Source of the DNA: Mactromeris polynyma
Lineage: Eukaryota > Mollusca > Bivalvia > Venerida > Mactridae
Direction of reading: 5' to 3'
NCBI GenBank assembly: GCA_032209605.1
Contig: JASFXZ010000001.1
Location: 43,218,619-43,282,618, forward strand
Length of the DNA: 64,000 nucleotides
Shown: positions 41,101-56,100 of the stretch, piece after piece
Numbering within the stretch: position 1 is the stretch's first letter
How the letters are laid out: the number at the start of each line of letters is the position of its first letter
Translations under genes and position numbers: made by a program
Notes under the pieces: generated by a model
Database searches by the model: none
What the model was told of the DNA's origin: nothing
The model's input: only the letters and a program-made list of their open reading frames with translations

Positions 41101-44100
41101 CTGCCACTCCTCTTGTAATGCTGTTTAGACTGGTTACCGGTATACAAAAGGGGAGCTAATCCTTGCTTTCTTAAAATCAAATAATGTATATTGTACATAT
41201 TCATTTACTTTGCAGATTTTTTTAGACAGTACGGGTCTGATGCAGAAAAAAAATAAGTGTTGTAGACGAACATCAGTTGAGGTTTGGTCTCTCTCAGTCA
41301 ATTTTTTAACTCCTTTATACTTATCTTAATTCTGGGAAAAACTGGCATCAGCAATATTGTATCTCAGACATGCGAACGTTTAACATTTATTTTATTTTTG
41401 TGACGCTTTAAACGGTGTATATGTGGTTTATAGAATAAACATTCTGTAGTTTTAAGTTCAGATCTGCATTTATGTTGGAATAAACTTTGAAAATCAATTG
41501 TGCTTTCGCATGAAATAGTTGGCTTTCTTGCAGTCTCAGTGTCTTGGTACAAGTTCATTGTTTAAGTAATGCTATGTTTTAAGGACAAGGACATGAGATA
41601 TTTTCTATATCAAAATTTTCGCCTTCAAACATGTTTTGAATTAAGCTGTAGATGTACACTTTTTCAGAGTGCTTCAAAATCATGAAATGGTTAAAAAGGG
41701 ATATTTTTACATATATTTTAAGAATGTCATTAAAGATATTTTATATAAGCATTATATTACCCAGTAACGAATGTTTAGAGAGCTATTGCCAGTTTTTCGG
41801 AAATATTCACATTATTTCTCTCAATGTCTCCCTTTGCTTTGTGGTGGTGTGAAAACTTTAAACACCATTATACTGTTGTGGTTTGTTTCTAATCAAATTT
41901 TGTCTGAACTTACAACATACTGAATTTTCTCTAATCCATAAGTATGTATTCACTTATACACTGTATATTTATGTAGTGACGAGAAATTATGGCCCCTGTA
42001 GGGTCAAGTGAATTAATTACATAATAATCACATACTATATTTCTATACCTATTCAATTTTACAACTTTTCATTGATGTTAATTATAAATATTTTTTGCTG
42101 TTAATGAGTATAAAATCATTCTTTGGTACTTTCATGATCATTCTCAAACATTTATTCAAAGAATTTCAAGGATAATCTTTGAAGTATATGAGATTACGAT
42201 CGTTTGGATAACAAAGAGTTCTGTCGAGAAAAGGGTCACATGCAATCTGTATCATTAAGTCACATGTTTTATTTTGTTTAATGTGTTCAACTATATCTAT
42301 ATGTAGGTTTTGCACAGAAATAGTTGATATTTATACCGTCTGCAGTTTGTGTATAATTCTTTCTGTATAGAATTTTAATTGGATCTCTTGTGTATGAAAT
42401 TCAAATATGTGTATCAAGTTAATGTATTATGTGTCCTGTCCAATCATCATTATTAAAATTTATGTATTAATACATAAATGTTCAATTTCCTTACATTAGT
42501 TTATTATTTTCTCATTTCTCCAGCAGACATTTCCTTCCAAGATTGTTCAAAATATGCTTATGGGGTCAGCATTAGCCCCGCAATGGGGGTCACATGTTTT
42601 CTATGGACTTATATAGGGATATCTTTGAAAATCTTCTTCTCCTAAACCTCTTGGGCCTCGGGGTTTTAATATTTGGTATGTATAAGCATTGTTGAGTGAT
42701 GATCCTACCAAGATTGCTCAAATTTTGCCTCTGGGGTCTAACACCCCACCCTGGGGTCACATGTTTTCTATGGAGTACGTTATATAGGGAATAATTTCGA
42801 AAAATTGTCTTGTCCAGAAAAATGCTTATCAAAGGTCCATGTGCTTAATAATGTAGCCAGTAGAGCATCTATCTCTCTTCGGGCTCTTGTTTATTCAGTG
42901 TTACAAAGCATTGAATGTATTTATTTCTTGGGTCATTTATTCTCATGCAGTTTACCATATTAACAAGTTAAGAAATCATTAATGACTAATGGTCTGAGAT
43001 AAATGTCTTGCTGTGTGGAAAAGCAAAACTCCTTTGTTCATTAAATTTTGTTCTCCATGTACAAATGTATATAGCATCCATTGAAATTCGATTGTAGTAA
43101 AAATAATATACATTTTGATGATTTTCTGACCAATCTCTGAGGGTTGCTTTTGATTTTTTGTATACAGTAATAGAATGACAATATTGCATTCTATTTGAAC
43201 TCAGTCCTCAGTGTCTACATAGATTGTCAATACATATTTATGAATCATTGTCTCTGGCTGTATAATCGGTGGACACAGCAGTATATAGTGGATTAAGAGG
43301 CTGAATTTGTAGCATAAAATTACCATAATTGTATCGGTCTTTTCATCTTTGTTTCTGTATAAAATTGCTGGAATTTCTTTCTTCTTGATATCTCAAGGTT
43401 TCATATTGTTATTTTAACATATCGACATTCATGAGAGACTGTTGCAACATTACCAGTGAGCTTGAATCTATTGTTGTGATGAAGTTATGTGCCCTTTGTT
43501 ATATGTATTTAACAACATTTTTGTTACATATTACTTACTTTATATAATGTATGTACTGTCTACTAGCTCATACTAATTAAAAGCTTGTCTTATTCAATTA
43601 TTTGTGGCTTTTAATCACTTTTTGTGGGGTTTTCCGCTTTTCTTTCTATAGATGTATAAACACCCTTTAGGTCTAGCACAGTGTAACACTCACTTTAAGT
43701 TACTCACATTATATTTGTTTATAGTGTGTCATAAGTGGGTAATATTTCCATATATATAGTCAATGATAGTTTGATATTTACCTGGTACTCATGAATATTC
43801 ATACAGATTTGTAAACTATTGAAATACATATATATAATTTATAAATATTTTTTTTATCGCTCAATGAGAAAGGTGATTGGGCACGAGGAGACAGGCGAAA
43901 GTTTAGCAGGACTATTTTAATGTTGTCTGATAATAATAACAAATATTATACTGTGGGCAAATTGGCTAGCGAAACGTCTAATGCATGAATATTCATTTAA
44001 GCTCAGAATCGCGATTTAATCTGTAACTGCTTGGCGATTTCCGTATCCCACAAGGTGTGTATCATGCGGCCAATCAGGCGGCTGGATTTTTCCTCATTAA

Positions 44101-47100
44101 TTATGCATGAGTACAATGAAAATGAAAATATAAGTATATATAGCTGTCTAAAATACTGGAATGTTACAACATTTGCTGTCTTACATACTGGATTATGGAA
44201 TGTTACGACATTTGCTGTCTAACATACTGGAATGTTACGACATTTGCTCAGCTACAGTCTAACATACTGGAATGTTACAACATTTGCTGTCTAACATACT
44301 GGAATGTTACGACATTCGCTGTCTAACATACTGGAATGTTACGACATTTGCTGTCTAACATACTGGAATGTTACGACATTTGCTGTCTAACATACTGGAA
44401 TGTTATGACATTCACTGTTTAGATTACAATTATAACTACTGCTTCATTGCAAACACAAATTCACAATAGTTTGGTACTGTAACTAAATCCCTTATTATAA
44501 TGACGTTGTCTGGTGGTTTGTTCCAAATTGTGATAATTTAAGCTAGAAATGTTAAAGTATTTTCAATATTATGATGTAAAACATTCTTCTTATGATTTTG
44601 GTCTACTGCACATGTATTAGTACTTATTTATTGAAATGGTGTTGTTTTTAAACTTAATGTTCAATATTTAACGTTCTCCAACAGTTATTTATAATATTTT
44701 CTATTTAATGATTATAATTTACTAACAACTCTTTAGTGTGCACAAATTGTCTCGTATATTTGTAGAAATACGTCGCTTCTATTATAAGTTTCCACTTTTC
44801 AAAGTTTTTATTTTAGTCTTATTTAATGATTTATACAACAATTTATATAACATTGTTATCACCAAACATAAAAGTTTCAAGTATGAGAAACTATTTTCCA
44901 CAGAATTTTATTAATTTATTCTAGTACAAAATTAATGTACATAGTATTACCGACTATACATATATAGACTATAGAGTGCATATTGGACTTATTTATTAAT
45001 TTCTATTGGAATGGCGCTCAGAGCTCCTATGTTTTAAGCCATCTTTTATGCATAATGCTAGAAGCTAATCTTGACATGCTCTCAATATGCCATTTATACA
45101 GTCATGTAGCCAAGTAAAAATGAAAAAAAAGTTGCTTTTCATTATTAATGGCAATATAGACCATGATTGCTTTCAGACATACATGTATTGTTAATTTCAT
45201 CACATTGTTGCCTGTTAATCTTAATCCACTGCCTAATCTTTATACTATTTAACTCATTTAATTGAATTAACGAGGCCATGTGTTAACTATTTCAGGAATT
45301 GATGAATTAGTTCTTATCTTATGTTTTCTCACATTGCCTACATGCATTAGAAACATTCATTTATGATTGAATTATTTATGACACCGACTGCGAATATCTC
45401 AACATTTTAGACAAGCAGACCTGATAAGACCATATAAGGCATTGCAGGTGTTGGCATATACAGTTTTTGTCATGTGTTCCAAATTAATGAACTAAGTTAT
45501 AAGTCTGAGGTGAATGATTACAAATTTAAGATGAGTTTCTAACTTTAGCAGGCATAGCTAACATCATTTCTGTTTTATTTAATTAATTTTCCTCAATATT
45601 TCAAATTAAAGAAAAATTGTCTCCACATTTTTTGCCCACTCAGCAACACTGTTCAATGCAGTTAACTGAAACTAAATGTGATGACTGCGATGTATGTCAG
45701 CTTATGTTTTACAAATGCTTATTTGCCATACAGTTTAATATCATAACTTTTACAAATTGCAATACAATTTCTTTGTCTAGTTTAATTGCTACAACATTTT
45801 ATATAAAACCAGTAATTGTTAACATTGTTCATATTTATGCTGACCACTTTAATGTCTTTGTACTGTATTGTCGGTTTCCATAGAGAAATTAATGTAGATA
45901 ATTTTGTCTGGTTCCAGAAACCTCACCGAAGCTGCAGTATCCCTATATTACATTCGGGTACCAGCCATTTCCGACATGGGGTGCTTCAGTTAATGATTCA
46001 TACAATAGATCCAATTGCGGAGGGTACGTATTTTCTTGTTAAATATTTGCTCGCTTAAACTATGTGATTTTAGTTAGAAACGTGAGGAAAGACTGTTTTG
46101 GTATAATTGATAATTGCACCCACTGTTGCTTGCACTTCCTGGGTAGAAGCTTGTATTGGTGTGTTTATGAAGTCACATATATTGTAACCTTGGTAATGTT
46201 TGAATCTGTGTCTTTGAAGTTTGAGCGGCCTGCAACATTTACCATACATTCCCTGTCTGGCAATTCCTTGACTTATAATGTGGCATACCTAGAATTATTA
46301 AGCAGTTTTCCTGATTCTCATTACACATGTTGTCTTGTGATAAATTGAAAAACTCTTCTCATGTAATCACATGATTATAATTATTATCTTAGCTGGTGAC
46401 AGTGCGAGGTATTGAATTGCTGAGCGATATTGAGAAACCTTTTCAGATTTTGATGCTACATGACACAAGATTATACGGATATTTAAATTTAATTGATGTA
46501 TTGTATTTTGATTTCATCATAATCTTTTGACTTCCTCCTTGCTTCCTACATTAAGCTCTTGAATTACAATCAACTCATTCACTGTGAAATAACATTTTAA
46601 GTTTATCAACTTTCTAAAAACCTTTGATGCAATTGCTGGGGGACATCGAAGGAAATTTTGATTGTTTTCACTGCTGGAGAATTTTATCAGATCCAAACCC
46701 TCATCTTGGCCAAATGTCAGTTCTATTTTAACGTGGAAGACTTTATTAGCGAAAGTGTCAAATTGATTCACGCCATTACACTAAAAAAAGAGTAAAATTT
46801 GTACTTTAAGAATCTAAGGTTTAGTATAGCTACGGTACTCCAAATATCTGAACATTAATGTGCACAGAATGTTGGTTCGGATGTTTGTATTGTACAGCTT
46901 ATTTTCAGTACTGAAGAAGTCTGAATATAAAACAATTAAACAAGTTTGTTTTTTAAAGTGTGAATTTAATTATCTCTGTTTCATTATGTATTCTGTCAAT
47001 GCAGATCAGATACAGGAGAAAGCAATGAAACTACATGCAGTTGCCAATGTAAACCAGGGAATGGGTGAATCAGATGAATCTCTTGTGAATAACCCTGCAC

Positions 47101-50100
47101 GCGGAGAAGTTATAAACGGAAATGTGTATAGTAATAGTGGGGACAAAAATAGCAACCAGAAACAGATGCAAGTTCATGCAATATCTAACGGACATACCGG
47201 TATGACAGTGGAAACTACAATTCAGTCGCCTGAATTTTCATCAAAAATTGTCTCCCCTGCTAAATCCACCAGCTCTCCAGTTCAGGAGGATGGAATACAC
47301 ATGCAAGGCTCTTCTACTCCACGAACAAGCAATAATACTGTGACCACTACTGTTGACTCACCACAAAATACTCATGAAGCTGAAGGCGGCAAAAGTCCTG
47401 ATGTAATACACCTTATATTTCTCTCTTGTACTTTTAGCAAAAATCATAACAGTTGCTTGGTGACAAATAATTGTATCAATACCTGGCATATATGTTAACT
47501 GTATTCTGAATGATTGGAACCTTTCCCCATGGAAATGATGGTTTATGGCAGATATTCTCTTGCTTATAATATGGTCATTAGGTCACATAAGAACTGATGG
47601 CACGACACAAGAATTGATAAAATGACATAAGAACAGATGACACAACACAAGAATTGATAAAATGACATAAGAACTGATGGCACAACACAAAAATTGATAA
47701 AATGACATAAGAACTGATGGCACGACACAAGAATTGATAAAATGACATAAGAACTGATGGCACGACACAAGAATTGATAAAATGACATAAGAACTGATGG
47801 CACGACACAAGAATTGATAAAATGACATAAGAACTGATGACACAACACAAAAATTGATAAAATGACATAAGAACTGATGACACAACACAAGAATTGATAA
47901 AATGACATAAGAACTGATGACACAACACAAGAATTGATAAAAAGACATAAGAACTGATGACACAACACAAAAAATGATAAAATGACATAAGAACTGATGA
48001 CACGACACAAGGATTGATAAAATGACATAAGAACTGATGACACGACACAAGAATTGATAAAATGACATAAGAACTGATGGCACAACACAAGAATTGATAA
48101 AATGACATAAGAACTGATGACACGACACAAGAATTGATAAAGTGACATAAGAACTGATGGCACGACACAAAAATTGATAAAATGACATAAGAACTGATGA
48201 CACAACACAAGAATTGATAAAATGACATAAGAACTGATGACACAACACAAAAATTGATAAAATGACATAAGAACTGATGACACAACACAAGAATTGATAA
48301 AATGACATAAGAACTGATGACACAACACAAAAATTGATAAAATGACATAAGAACTGATGACACAACACAAAAATTGATAAAATGACATAAGAACTGATGA
48401 CACAACACAAAAATTGATAAAATGACATAAGGACTGATGACACGACACAAAAATTGATAAAATGACATAAGAACTGATGGCACGACACAAGAATTGATAA
48501 AATGACATAAGAACTGATGGCACGACACAAGAATTGATAAAATGACATAAGAACTGATGACACAACACAAAAATTGATAAAATGACATAAGAACTGATGG
48601 CATGACACAAAAATTGATAAAATGACATAAGAACTGCTAATAGGACAAAATCTTGTGACGTTACTCATTACAGCCGTTTTAATATATTAAAGCACAATGT
48701 TTACAAATTTCTCATTAATAATAATCAAATCACATACTTGTAATGATTCATTTTAAAATTTATGTGTATGGCATAATGTTCCGACATGAATGTTTAAACA
48801 TTTCCTCCATTTACATTTCTCTGTATAAGTTTAAATAATCATGGTGAATTTTCTTCCAGGGGAATTTTTTGTGTACTTCTGTTTTAACAAAAACGATAAA
48901 GACTTACTTTAGGTGATTCTTTTGCATCCCTCTGATAGATGGAATCAGGAATTTAAAATAAGTTTTTATCAGGCATTTTAACAGCCGTTTAGTCCTGTAT
49001 TGAACCTTTTTTTGAATGTTTTGTTTCATTTTTCAAGGACATGCCTGAAGATGGTGATGAGCCTTTGGATCTTTCATGGCCAAGTACTTGGCGCAAGAGA
49101 GTGACTTACGTGCTGCTGGCCCCGCTCATATTTCCTATGTGGCTCACATTACCGGATACCAGACGACCAGTATGTATGGATTTAATTTATAGGGTAGTAT
49201 GTATAGTGATCAAGGGGTAGAGCGCCTGACTCTAGATCTGAAGGTTGTGAGTTTGAGCCCCGCTGAGTGCCAGAGTGGGGTTTGATCACGAACTTTGTAA
49301 TCATTGATTTAGGCATGTGTACTTGTAGGTAACCAAGGAAATTAAGCTAAACTTTTAATTATCTTGTATGCTCCTTTTATGTGGCTTGTAATAGAATAAT
49401 TGTAAAGACGACATATGGTGGAACAAACATTTATCCAAACTGAATTTTAATTTTTCGTTTGCTCATTTTCTATGAAAAGATATTGAATCAATATAAGTTT
49501 TTGTAGTTGTTATAATTGTTTATATTTACCAGTCAATATCCAAAGCACATCTAGCAACACCCACGATAAACAATTACATGCCAGTGTCTACCTGATAATT
49601 GGATCAGCGTGAAATAGGTGTGAATTGTTTCGACGCAGTCACTTAATTGGTATGCCCGCAGCTTGTTGACACATTATTGAAACAATAATGCTTTTAATTG
49701 GACAATTTGTGTTGTTGACTTGAAGGGACTTTTTTTACACAATTATTTTCACTCTATAAACATATCAAACACTTAGTGATTATCTCACCTGTTGCGGAAA
49801 AGCGCCGACGTTGATGAAACAAAATAACATATCAAACACTTAGTGATTATCTCACCTGTTGCGGAAAAGCGCCGACTTTGATGAAACAAAATAACATAAC
49901 AAGCATGCAATAATATTCCATCATTATCTTTTGAATAAGGAATTTCGTAAAGTGATTTGTATTAAAAAAGAGAAGGAATAAGTTGCTACAGGGAACGCCA
50001 CATACAAAAGACAGTGCCTCCCCACACAGACCTCCGAAAAACAACAATCCATAAAACTCAAGGCATCAACATTCATATCCAGCATGCTGTGACCATTGCT

Positions 50101-53100
50101 GATTATAGTTTAATGTTGCAATCCATGGCAACCAGGGTGATGAAAATAAAGTAACCAATTCTGAACATTTGCTTTATAATGCACATATACAGTAAAATGT
50201 CACTCAAAGGCCATCTCAATAATGAGACCTCCTCAACATTAGCAACGCAATGTTCAAGTCCATTTTCACTGTTATGCTCTGTATTCAACCTCAATATTAA
50301 GGCCACCTCTGTAAGAAGACCAGTTCTCAAGGGTCCCAAGGGTGGTCTTATTATTAAGGTTTCGCTGTAATCAAGTGTGTTATAAAAGTACATGAAATGC
50401 TAATAAAATCAACTTGCCATCTTGGCAAAGAGGACTAAGTTGAAATGTTTGCCACAACATCATTGCCAGTGACCTGACTGAGATCCGCCAGCTCTTCTCT
50501 CCCTGAAGGTTCTTTGTCAAAAAGCACAATTTATGGTCTTTAAGTTGGTCCACATTCTTCATTGTAATTTGTAAAAAAGTATGTATTTTGTTAGTGGACA
50601 TTTTGATTTTTTTATGTTAAAGCAAAAAACCATGATTTCTTTGGGGGTTTTTTCATGCCTATGTTTGCTTTTTTGCAAATTCGCAATTTTAGAAACAATG
50701 CAAGGAATGCTCAAACAGTTTATTATGTTCTGTCTGATCTAGATTTTATCCAATAACTGCTTTAGCATTCAATCAAAAGCATCTTTGAAAAACTCATCAA
50801 TACTGTTGTAAATGTGGGCAACATTTTTTACTAATTACATTTTCCGTGTGATGTGTGAAAATCTATCTGCAAAAAAAATCCTCCTAGGATATCCAGTTGT
50901 TTCATTGTAGAGATAGTAAATGTCTGTAACGTTGCATTTCTGATGACTAAGCTAAAATTTTAATTATTACATCTGCATTGCAGTTGATTAACTAGATTTA
51001 ATTATATATCACATTTTTAAAACTATGCGTCTGCACACCTTGTTTCTGGAAAACTGAGAGAAATAAATGCTTTATCTGCAGAATTCCATGTCATCTCTCT
51101 TCATGCTGATAGAATCAAAATCCCATGTGGGTTTTATAACTTTAATAGTATATTTTTTTAATGAGTGAATAAATGGAATGTCTGGTTACTGTTTTAATTC
51201 ATCATGGTACATATATGTATATAAATAATATGACTGTGTAGGTTTTAAAAATATTTTAAAATGCATTTTAAAATGCAACATAATTGCACACAGTTTCTGG
51301 TTAAAGTAAGATAAGCACATGAATGGCATGGCTAACCAAAATCAGTTATGGTATGTTACATCAAAATCAGATATGGTGTGGCTAACCAAAATCAGATATG
51401 GTATGGCTAACCAAAATCAGATATGGTATGTTACATCAAAATCAGATATGGTATGGTACATCAAAATCAGATATGGTATGTTACATCAAAATCAGATATG
51501 GTATGGCTAACCAAAATCAGATATGGTATGGCTAACCAAAATCAGATATGGTATGGCTAACCAAAATCAGATATGGCATGGCTAACCAAAATCAGATATG
51601 GTATGTTACATCAAAATCAGATATTGTATGGTACATCAAAATCAGATATGGTATGTTACATCAAAATCAGATATGGTATGGCTAACCAAAATCAGATATG
51701 GTATGGCTAACCAAAATCAGATATGGTGTGGCTAACCAAAATCAGATATGGCATGGCTAACCAAAATCAGATATGGCATGGCTAACCAAAATCAGATATG
51801 GCATGGCTAACCAAAATCAGATATGGCATGGCTAACCAAAATCAGATATGGTATGGCTAACCAAAATCAGATATGGCGTGGCTAACCAAAATCAGATATG
51901 GTGTGGCTAACCAAAATCAGATATGGCATGGCTAACCAAAATCAGATATGGTATGGCTAACCAAAATCAGATATGGCATGGCTAACCAAAATCAGATATG
52001 GCATGGCTAACCAAAATCAGATATGGCATGGCTAACCAAAATCAGATATGGCATGGCTAACCAAAATCAGATATGGCATGGCTAACCAAAATCAGATATG
52101 GCATGGCTAACCAAAATCAGATATGGCATGGCTAACCAAAATCAGATATGGCATGGCTAACCAAAATCAGATATGGTATGGCTAACCAAAATCAGATATG
52201 GCATGGCTAACCAAAATCAGATATGGCATGGCTAACCAAAATCAGATATGGCATGGCTAACCAAAATCAGATATGGTATGGCTAACCAAAATCAGATATG
52301 GCATGGCTAACCAAAATCAGATATGGCATGGCTAACCAAAATCAGATATGGCATGGCTAACCAAAATCAGATATGGTATGGCTAACCAAAATCAGATATG
52401 GCATGGCTAACCAAAATCAGATATGGCATGGCTAACCAAAATCAGATATGGCATGGCTAACCAAAATCAGATATGGCATGGCTAACCAAAATCAGATATG
52501 GCATGGCTAACCAAAATCAGATATGGCATGGCTAACCAAAATCAGATATGGCATGGCTAACCAAAATCAGATATGGTATGGTACATCAAAATCAGATATG
52601 GCATGGCTAACCAAAATCAGATATGGTATGGTACATCAAAATCAGATATGGTATGGCTAACCAAAATCAGATATGGCATGGCAAACCAAAATCAGATATG
52701 GTATGGCTAACCAAAATCAGATATGGTATGGTACATCAAAATCAGATATGGCATGGCTAACCAAAATCAGATATGGCATGGCTAACCAAAATCAGATATG
52801 GCATGGCTAACCAAAATCAGATAAGGCATGGCTAACCAAAATCAGATATGGCATGGCTAACCAAAATCAGATATGGCATGGCTAACCAAAATCAGATATG
52901 GCATGGCTAACCAAAATCAGATAAGGCATGGCTAACCAAAATCAGATATGGTATGGTACATCAAAATCAGATATGGCATGGCTGACCAAAATCAGATATG
53001 GTATGGTACATCAAAATCAGATATGGCATGGCAAACCAAAATCAGACATGGCATGGCTAACCAAAATCAGATATGGCATGGCTAACCAAAATCAGATATG

Positions 53101-56100
53101 GCATGGCTAACCAAAATCAGATATGGCATGGCTAACCAAAATCAGATAAGGCATGGCTAACCAAAATCAGATATGGCATGGCTAACCAAAATCAGATAAG
53201 GCATGGCTAACCAAAATCAGATATGGCATGGCTAACCAAAATCAGATATGGTATGTTACATCAAAATCAGACATGGCGTGTCACACCAAAATCACATATG
53301 GCATGGCTAACCAAAATAAGATATGGTATGGCTAACCAAAATCAGATATGGCATGGCTAACCAACATCAGATATGGTATGTCACACAAAAATCAGACGTT
53401 GCATGGCACACCAAAATCAGACATGGTATGTCACACCAAAATCAGACATGGTATGTCACACTAAAATCAGACAATTATTGGCATGGCACACCAAAATCAG
53501 ACATGGCATGGTACACCAAAAATCAGACTTTTGCATTACATGTGAATTTATACGCCCGTTAAAAAACGGGACGTATTATTGGAACACCCATGGCGGGCGG
53601 GCGGCGTCCACATGTTGTTCGCACTCTAAGTCAAAGAGTTTTCATCCGATCTTTACCAAACTTGGTGAAAATGTTTGTGGGCATAATATCTCGGCCAAGT
53701 TTGATTACCAGCCACATCGCCCCAGGCACTTCTGAATTATGGCCCTTAAATTATCCAAAATTGGCCAATTAGCCTTGTCCGCTCTCTAAGTCAAAGAGAT
53801 TTCATCCAATCTTAACCAAACTTTGGGCATAATTTCTCGGCCAAGTTTGACAACCAGCAACATCGCCCCAGGCACTTCTGAATTATGGCCCTTGAATTAT
53901 CCAAAATTGGCCAAATTAGCCTTGTCCGCTCTCTAAGTCAAAGAGTTTTCATCCGATCTTTACTAAACTTGGTGAAAATGTTTGTGGGCATAATATCTCG
54001 GCCAAGTTCGATAACCAGCCATATCGCTTAGGTCACTCGGGTGTTATCACCCTTTAATTTTAGAAATTACTTAAAGTTTGTCTTGTTTTAACTCTGAGCT
54101 CTGACTTATGACGGGCTTATTTTGTGACAGTTTGCCACTCTTGTTTTATTTTTATTTATTTCAGGAAAAGAAAAAATGGTTTGTGGTCACATTTTTTGGC
54201 AGCATAGTGTGGATTTTTATTTTCTCATATTTGATGGTCTGGTGGGCAAACCAGACAGGGGAGACAATTGGAATTCCAAATGAGGTTATGGGCCTTACAG
54301 TATTGGCGGCTGGTACCAGTATTCCTGATCTGATTACTAGTGTGATTGTTGCAAAGAAAGGGTTTGGAGATATGGCTGTTTCTAGTTCTGTCGGAAGCAA
54401 TATCTTTGACATCACTGTTGGGTATGTAGTTGTATATTTATTGACCTCTGAGTGTTTCTGCTTTCTCAATTCTTCTAACATAGGGAGTACAACTCCTGTT
54501 GGTTAAAACTTATGTTGCAAAGCAGCTGATCATTTACAATAAAACTGCCTACATATTGATTTAAACACTAATGCTGAAGTAATGCCCTGGTCTCTGCCTC
54601 AAAGCCCTTGGACAAGTGGCAGTTGGTGACTTTCAACTTCTCTGATTCTCAGGGAGAAGGGGGGAGGGACAAGGGAGATAATAAAGCACTTAAATGAAAG
54701 TACTTGAGGAACACTTATCTTGGAATAACTTTGATTTACTTTACATGCGCTCGTGTGTAAACAGTTATGACAGCTGTTTGGTTGACTTTTTTATTAAAGC
54801 ACAGTCATGACTTTTTCACCGTCAAACACACAGAAAAGACATAAACATCTCTATATACCTATTTTGAAATGTATCGGGCTAACTACATTCATGGAATCAC
54901 GGTAAATAAAACAGCACTATAATACATGTACATATTTATACAGACAACAATAAGTGTTGTTTTATCCTACCTACTGTACTTGTGACCTTATAATAACATA
55001 AATAATTGATTCATTACATAGTATTATACCCTGCTAACATATCTGTGAACATGTCACTGGTTATATATAAATTATGTTTTCACAGTGTTGGCAATGAAAC
55101 TGTCCCTGGCAATAGACAAAAGTGTGATCGTGGTGTTATTTGTACATTCAGGTTAACTCTCTTTATTCTTTTAGTGCACAAACCCAGATATGGTTATGCA
55201 CACGAGATGGTCACAAGTTTTCTCCCTTTACCCCTTATAGAGTTTTCTCCCTTTATCAGTTTAATAGTTTATGCTTGCATTGTATAATACTTAATGAAGG
55301 GATGAAGGGAAAGAACTCTAGAAGGGGTAAAAGGAGAGAACTCATGACAATCTCCTGTGGTTATACACTGATATTATTGTACAACATGAATAGAATTGTT
55401 GATATATTTGAGAATGCAGAAATTGTTGTACCTCACAGAAACTAATAAAGATTGTGTAGGGTTTTAAATGAACCATTTTAGTAACGCGTGCGATACATAA
55501 GAGGACATTCATACTTAGGGAAATTTTTTCCACAATTGTTTTTTTTGTAATGGGACTTTATTTCGCATGAACATCTAAGGTCTTGTAATGACTTCCCAGT
55601 TGTAAAGTTTGATTAAGACCCTAGAAGAACACCTGGGTAGGACCATCGATCTTCCATCAGTCTATTGGATAGCTTAACTTACAAGTTAATATCCAGGCTT
55701 GGATTTGAACCTGGAACAGTGAGGGGCAAGTGATTCACAGTCAGCAATCATTACCACTCAACCACAGAGGCCCCTCCCACAAACATGGAGGCCCCTCCTA
55801 CAACCTCGGAGCCCTCCCACAACCATGAAGGCCCATCTAACAATCAGTATGAAAATTAGATTTGTACTGTTGAACTGGATTATTTGGAACTCTTAGTCCA
55901 CATTTTTATTTTAAACAGTGTTTAATATATGTTGCCATGGTTATGAATATCAGCATATTGTTAATGGAACTTGTGATTCTCCCATATTTCAGCTGTTTAC
56001 TGTGTGCTGTGTCTGTAATTAACAAATTTATTATTTTGTGGGTGAGGGTAACATTAGTCTTTGATGCTTTATTAGTCCATGTATTTATATCACATCAGAT

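Larger units (their letters stand above)
26160..45917 (+). other. NCKX intron 1 (19.8 kb, phase 0)
   Basis: Donor GTAAGT, acceptor TTCCAG. Apart from the repeats listed separately it is AT-rich with no supported coding exon. Any loop exon, if present, would need to be a multiple of 3 in phase 0 to keep frame. Confidence 0.85.
49170..54164 (+). other. NCKX intron 4 (4,995 bp, phase 0)
   Basis: Donor GTATGT, acceptor TATTTCAG. Contains a SINE, a MITE, a 67 bp duplication, a 2.2 kb minisatellite and a dispersed repeat. Confidence 0.88.

Noticed and set aside
45617..46058. Extended exon upstream of 45918 (open frame from 45816)
   Set aside because: The TTCCAG acceptor at 45917 and the match of the downstream peptide to NCKX put the boundary there; the upstream frame has no similarity to the family.
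47585..48636. Hammerhead ribozyme from the CTGATGA in each 40 bp unit
   Set aside because: The matching GAAA core and flanking stems are absent, so the motif is a chance word.
47564..48668. Three overlapping minus-strand ORFs of 341-361 codons
   Set aside because: All are translations of the 40 bp array in three frames, inside an intron of a plus-strand gene, with no non-repeat coding sequence.
49204..49275. tRNA gene
   Set aside because: A and B boxes are present but acceptor and anticodon stems do not pair; a SINE head fits better.
50103..50393. 96-codon ORF containing LIIRPPLGP
   Set aside because: This peptide is a known by-product of a molluscan MITE, whose inverted ends are seen at 50188 and 50369.
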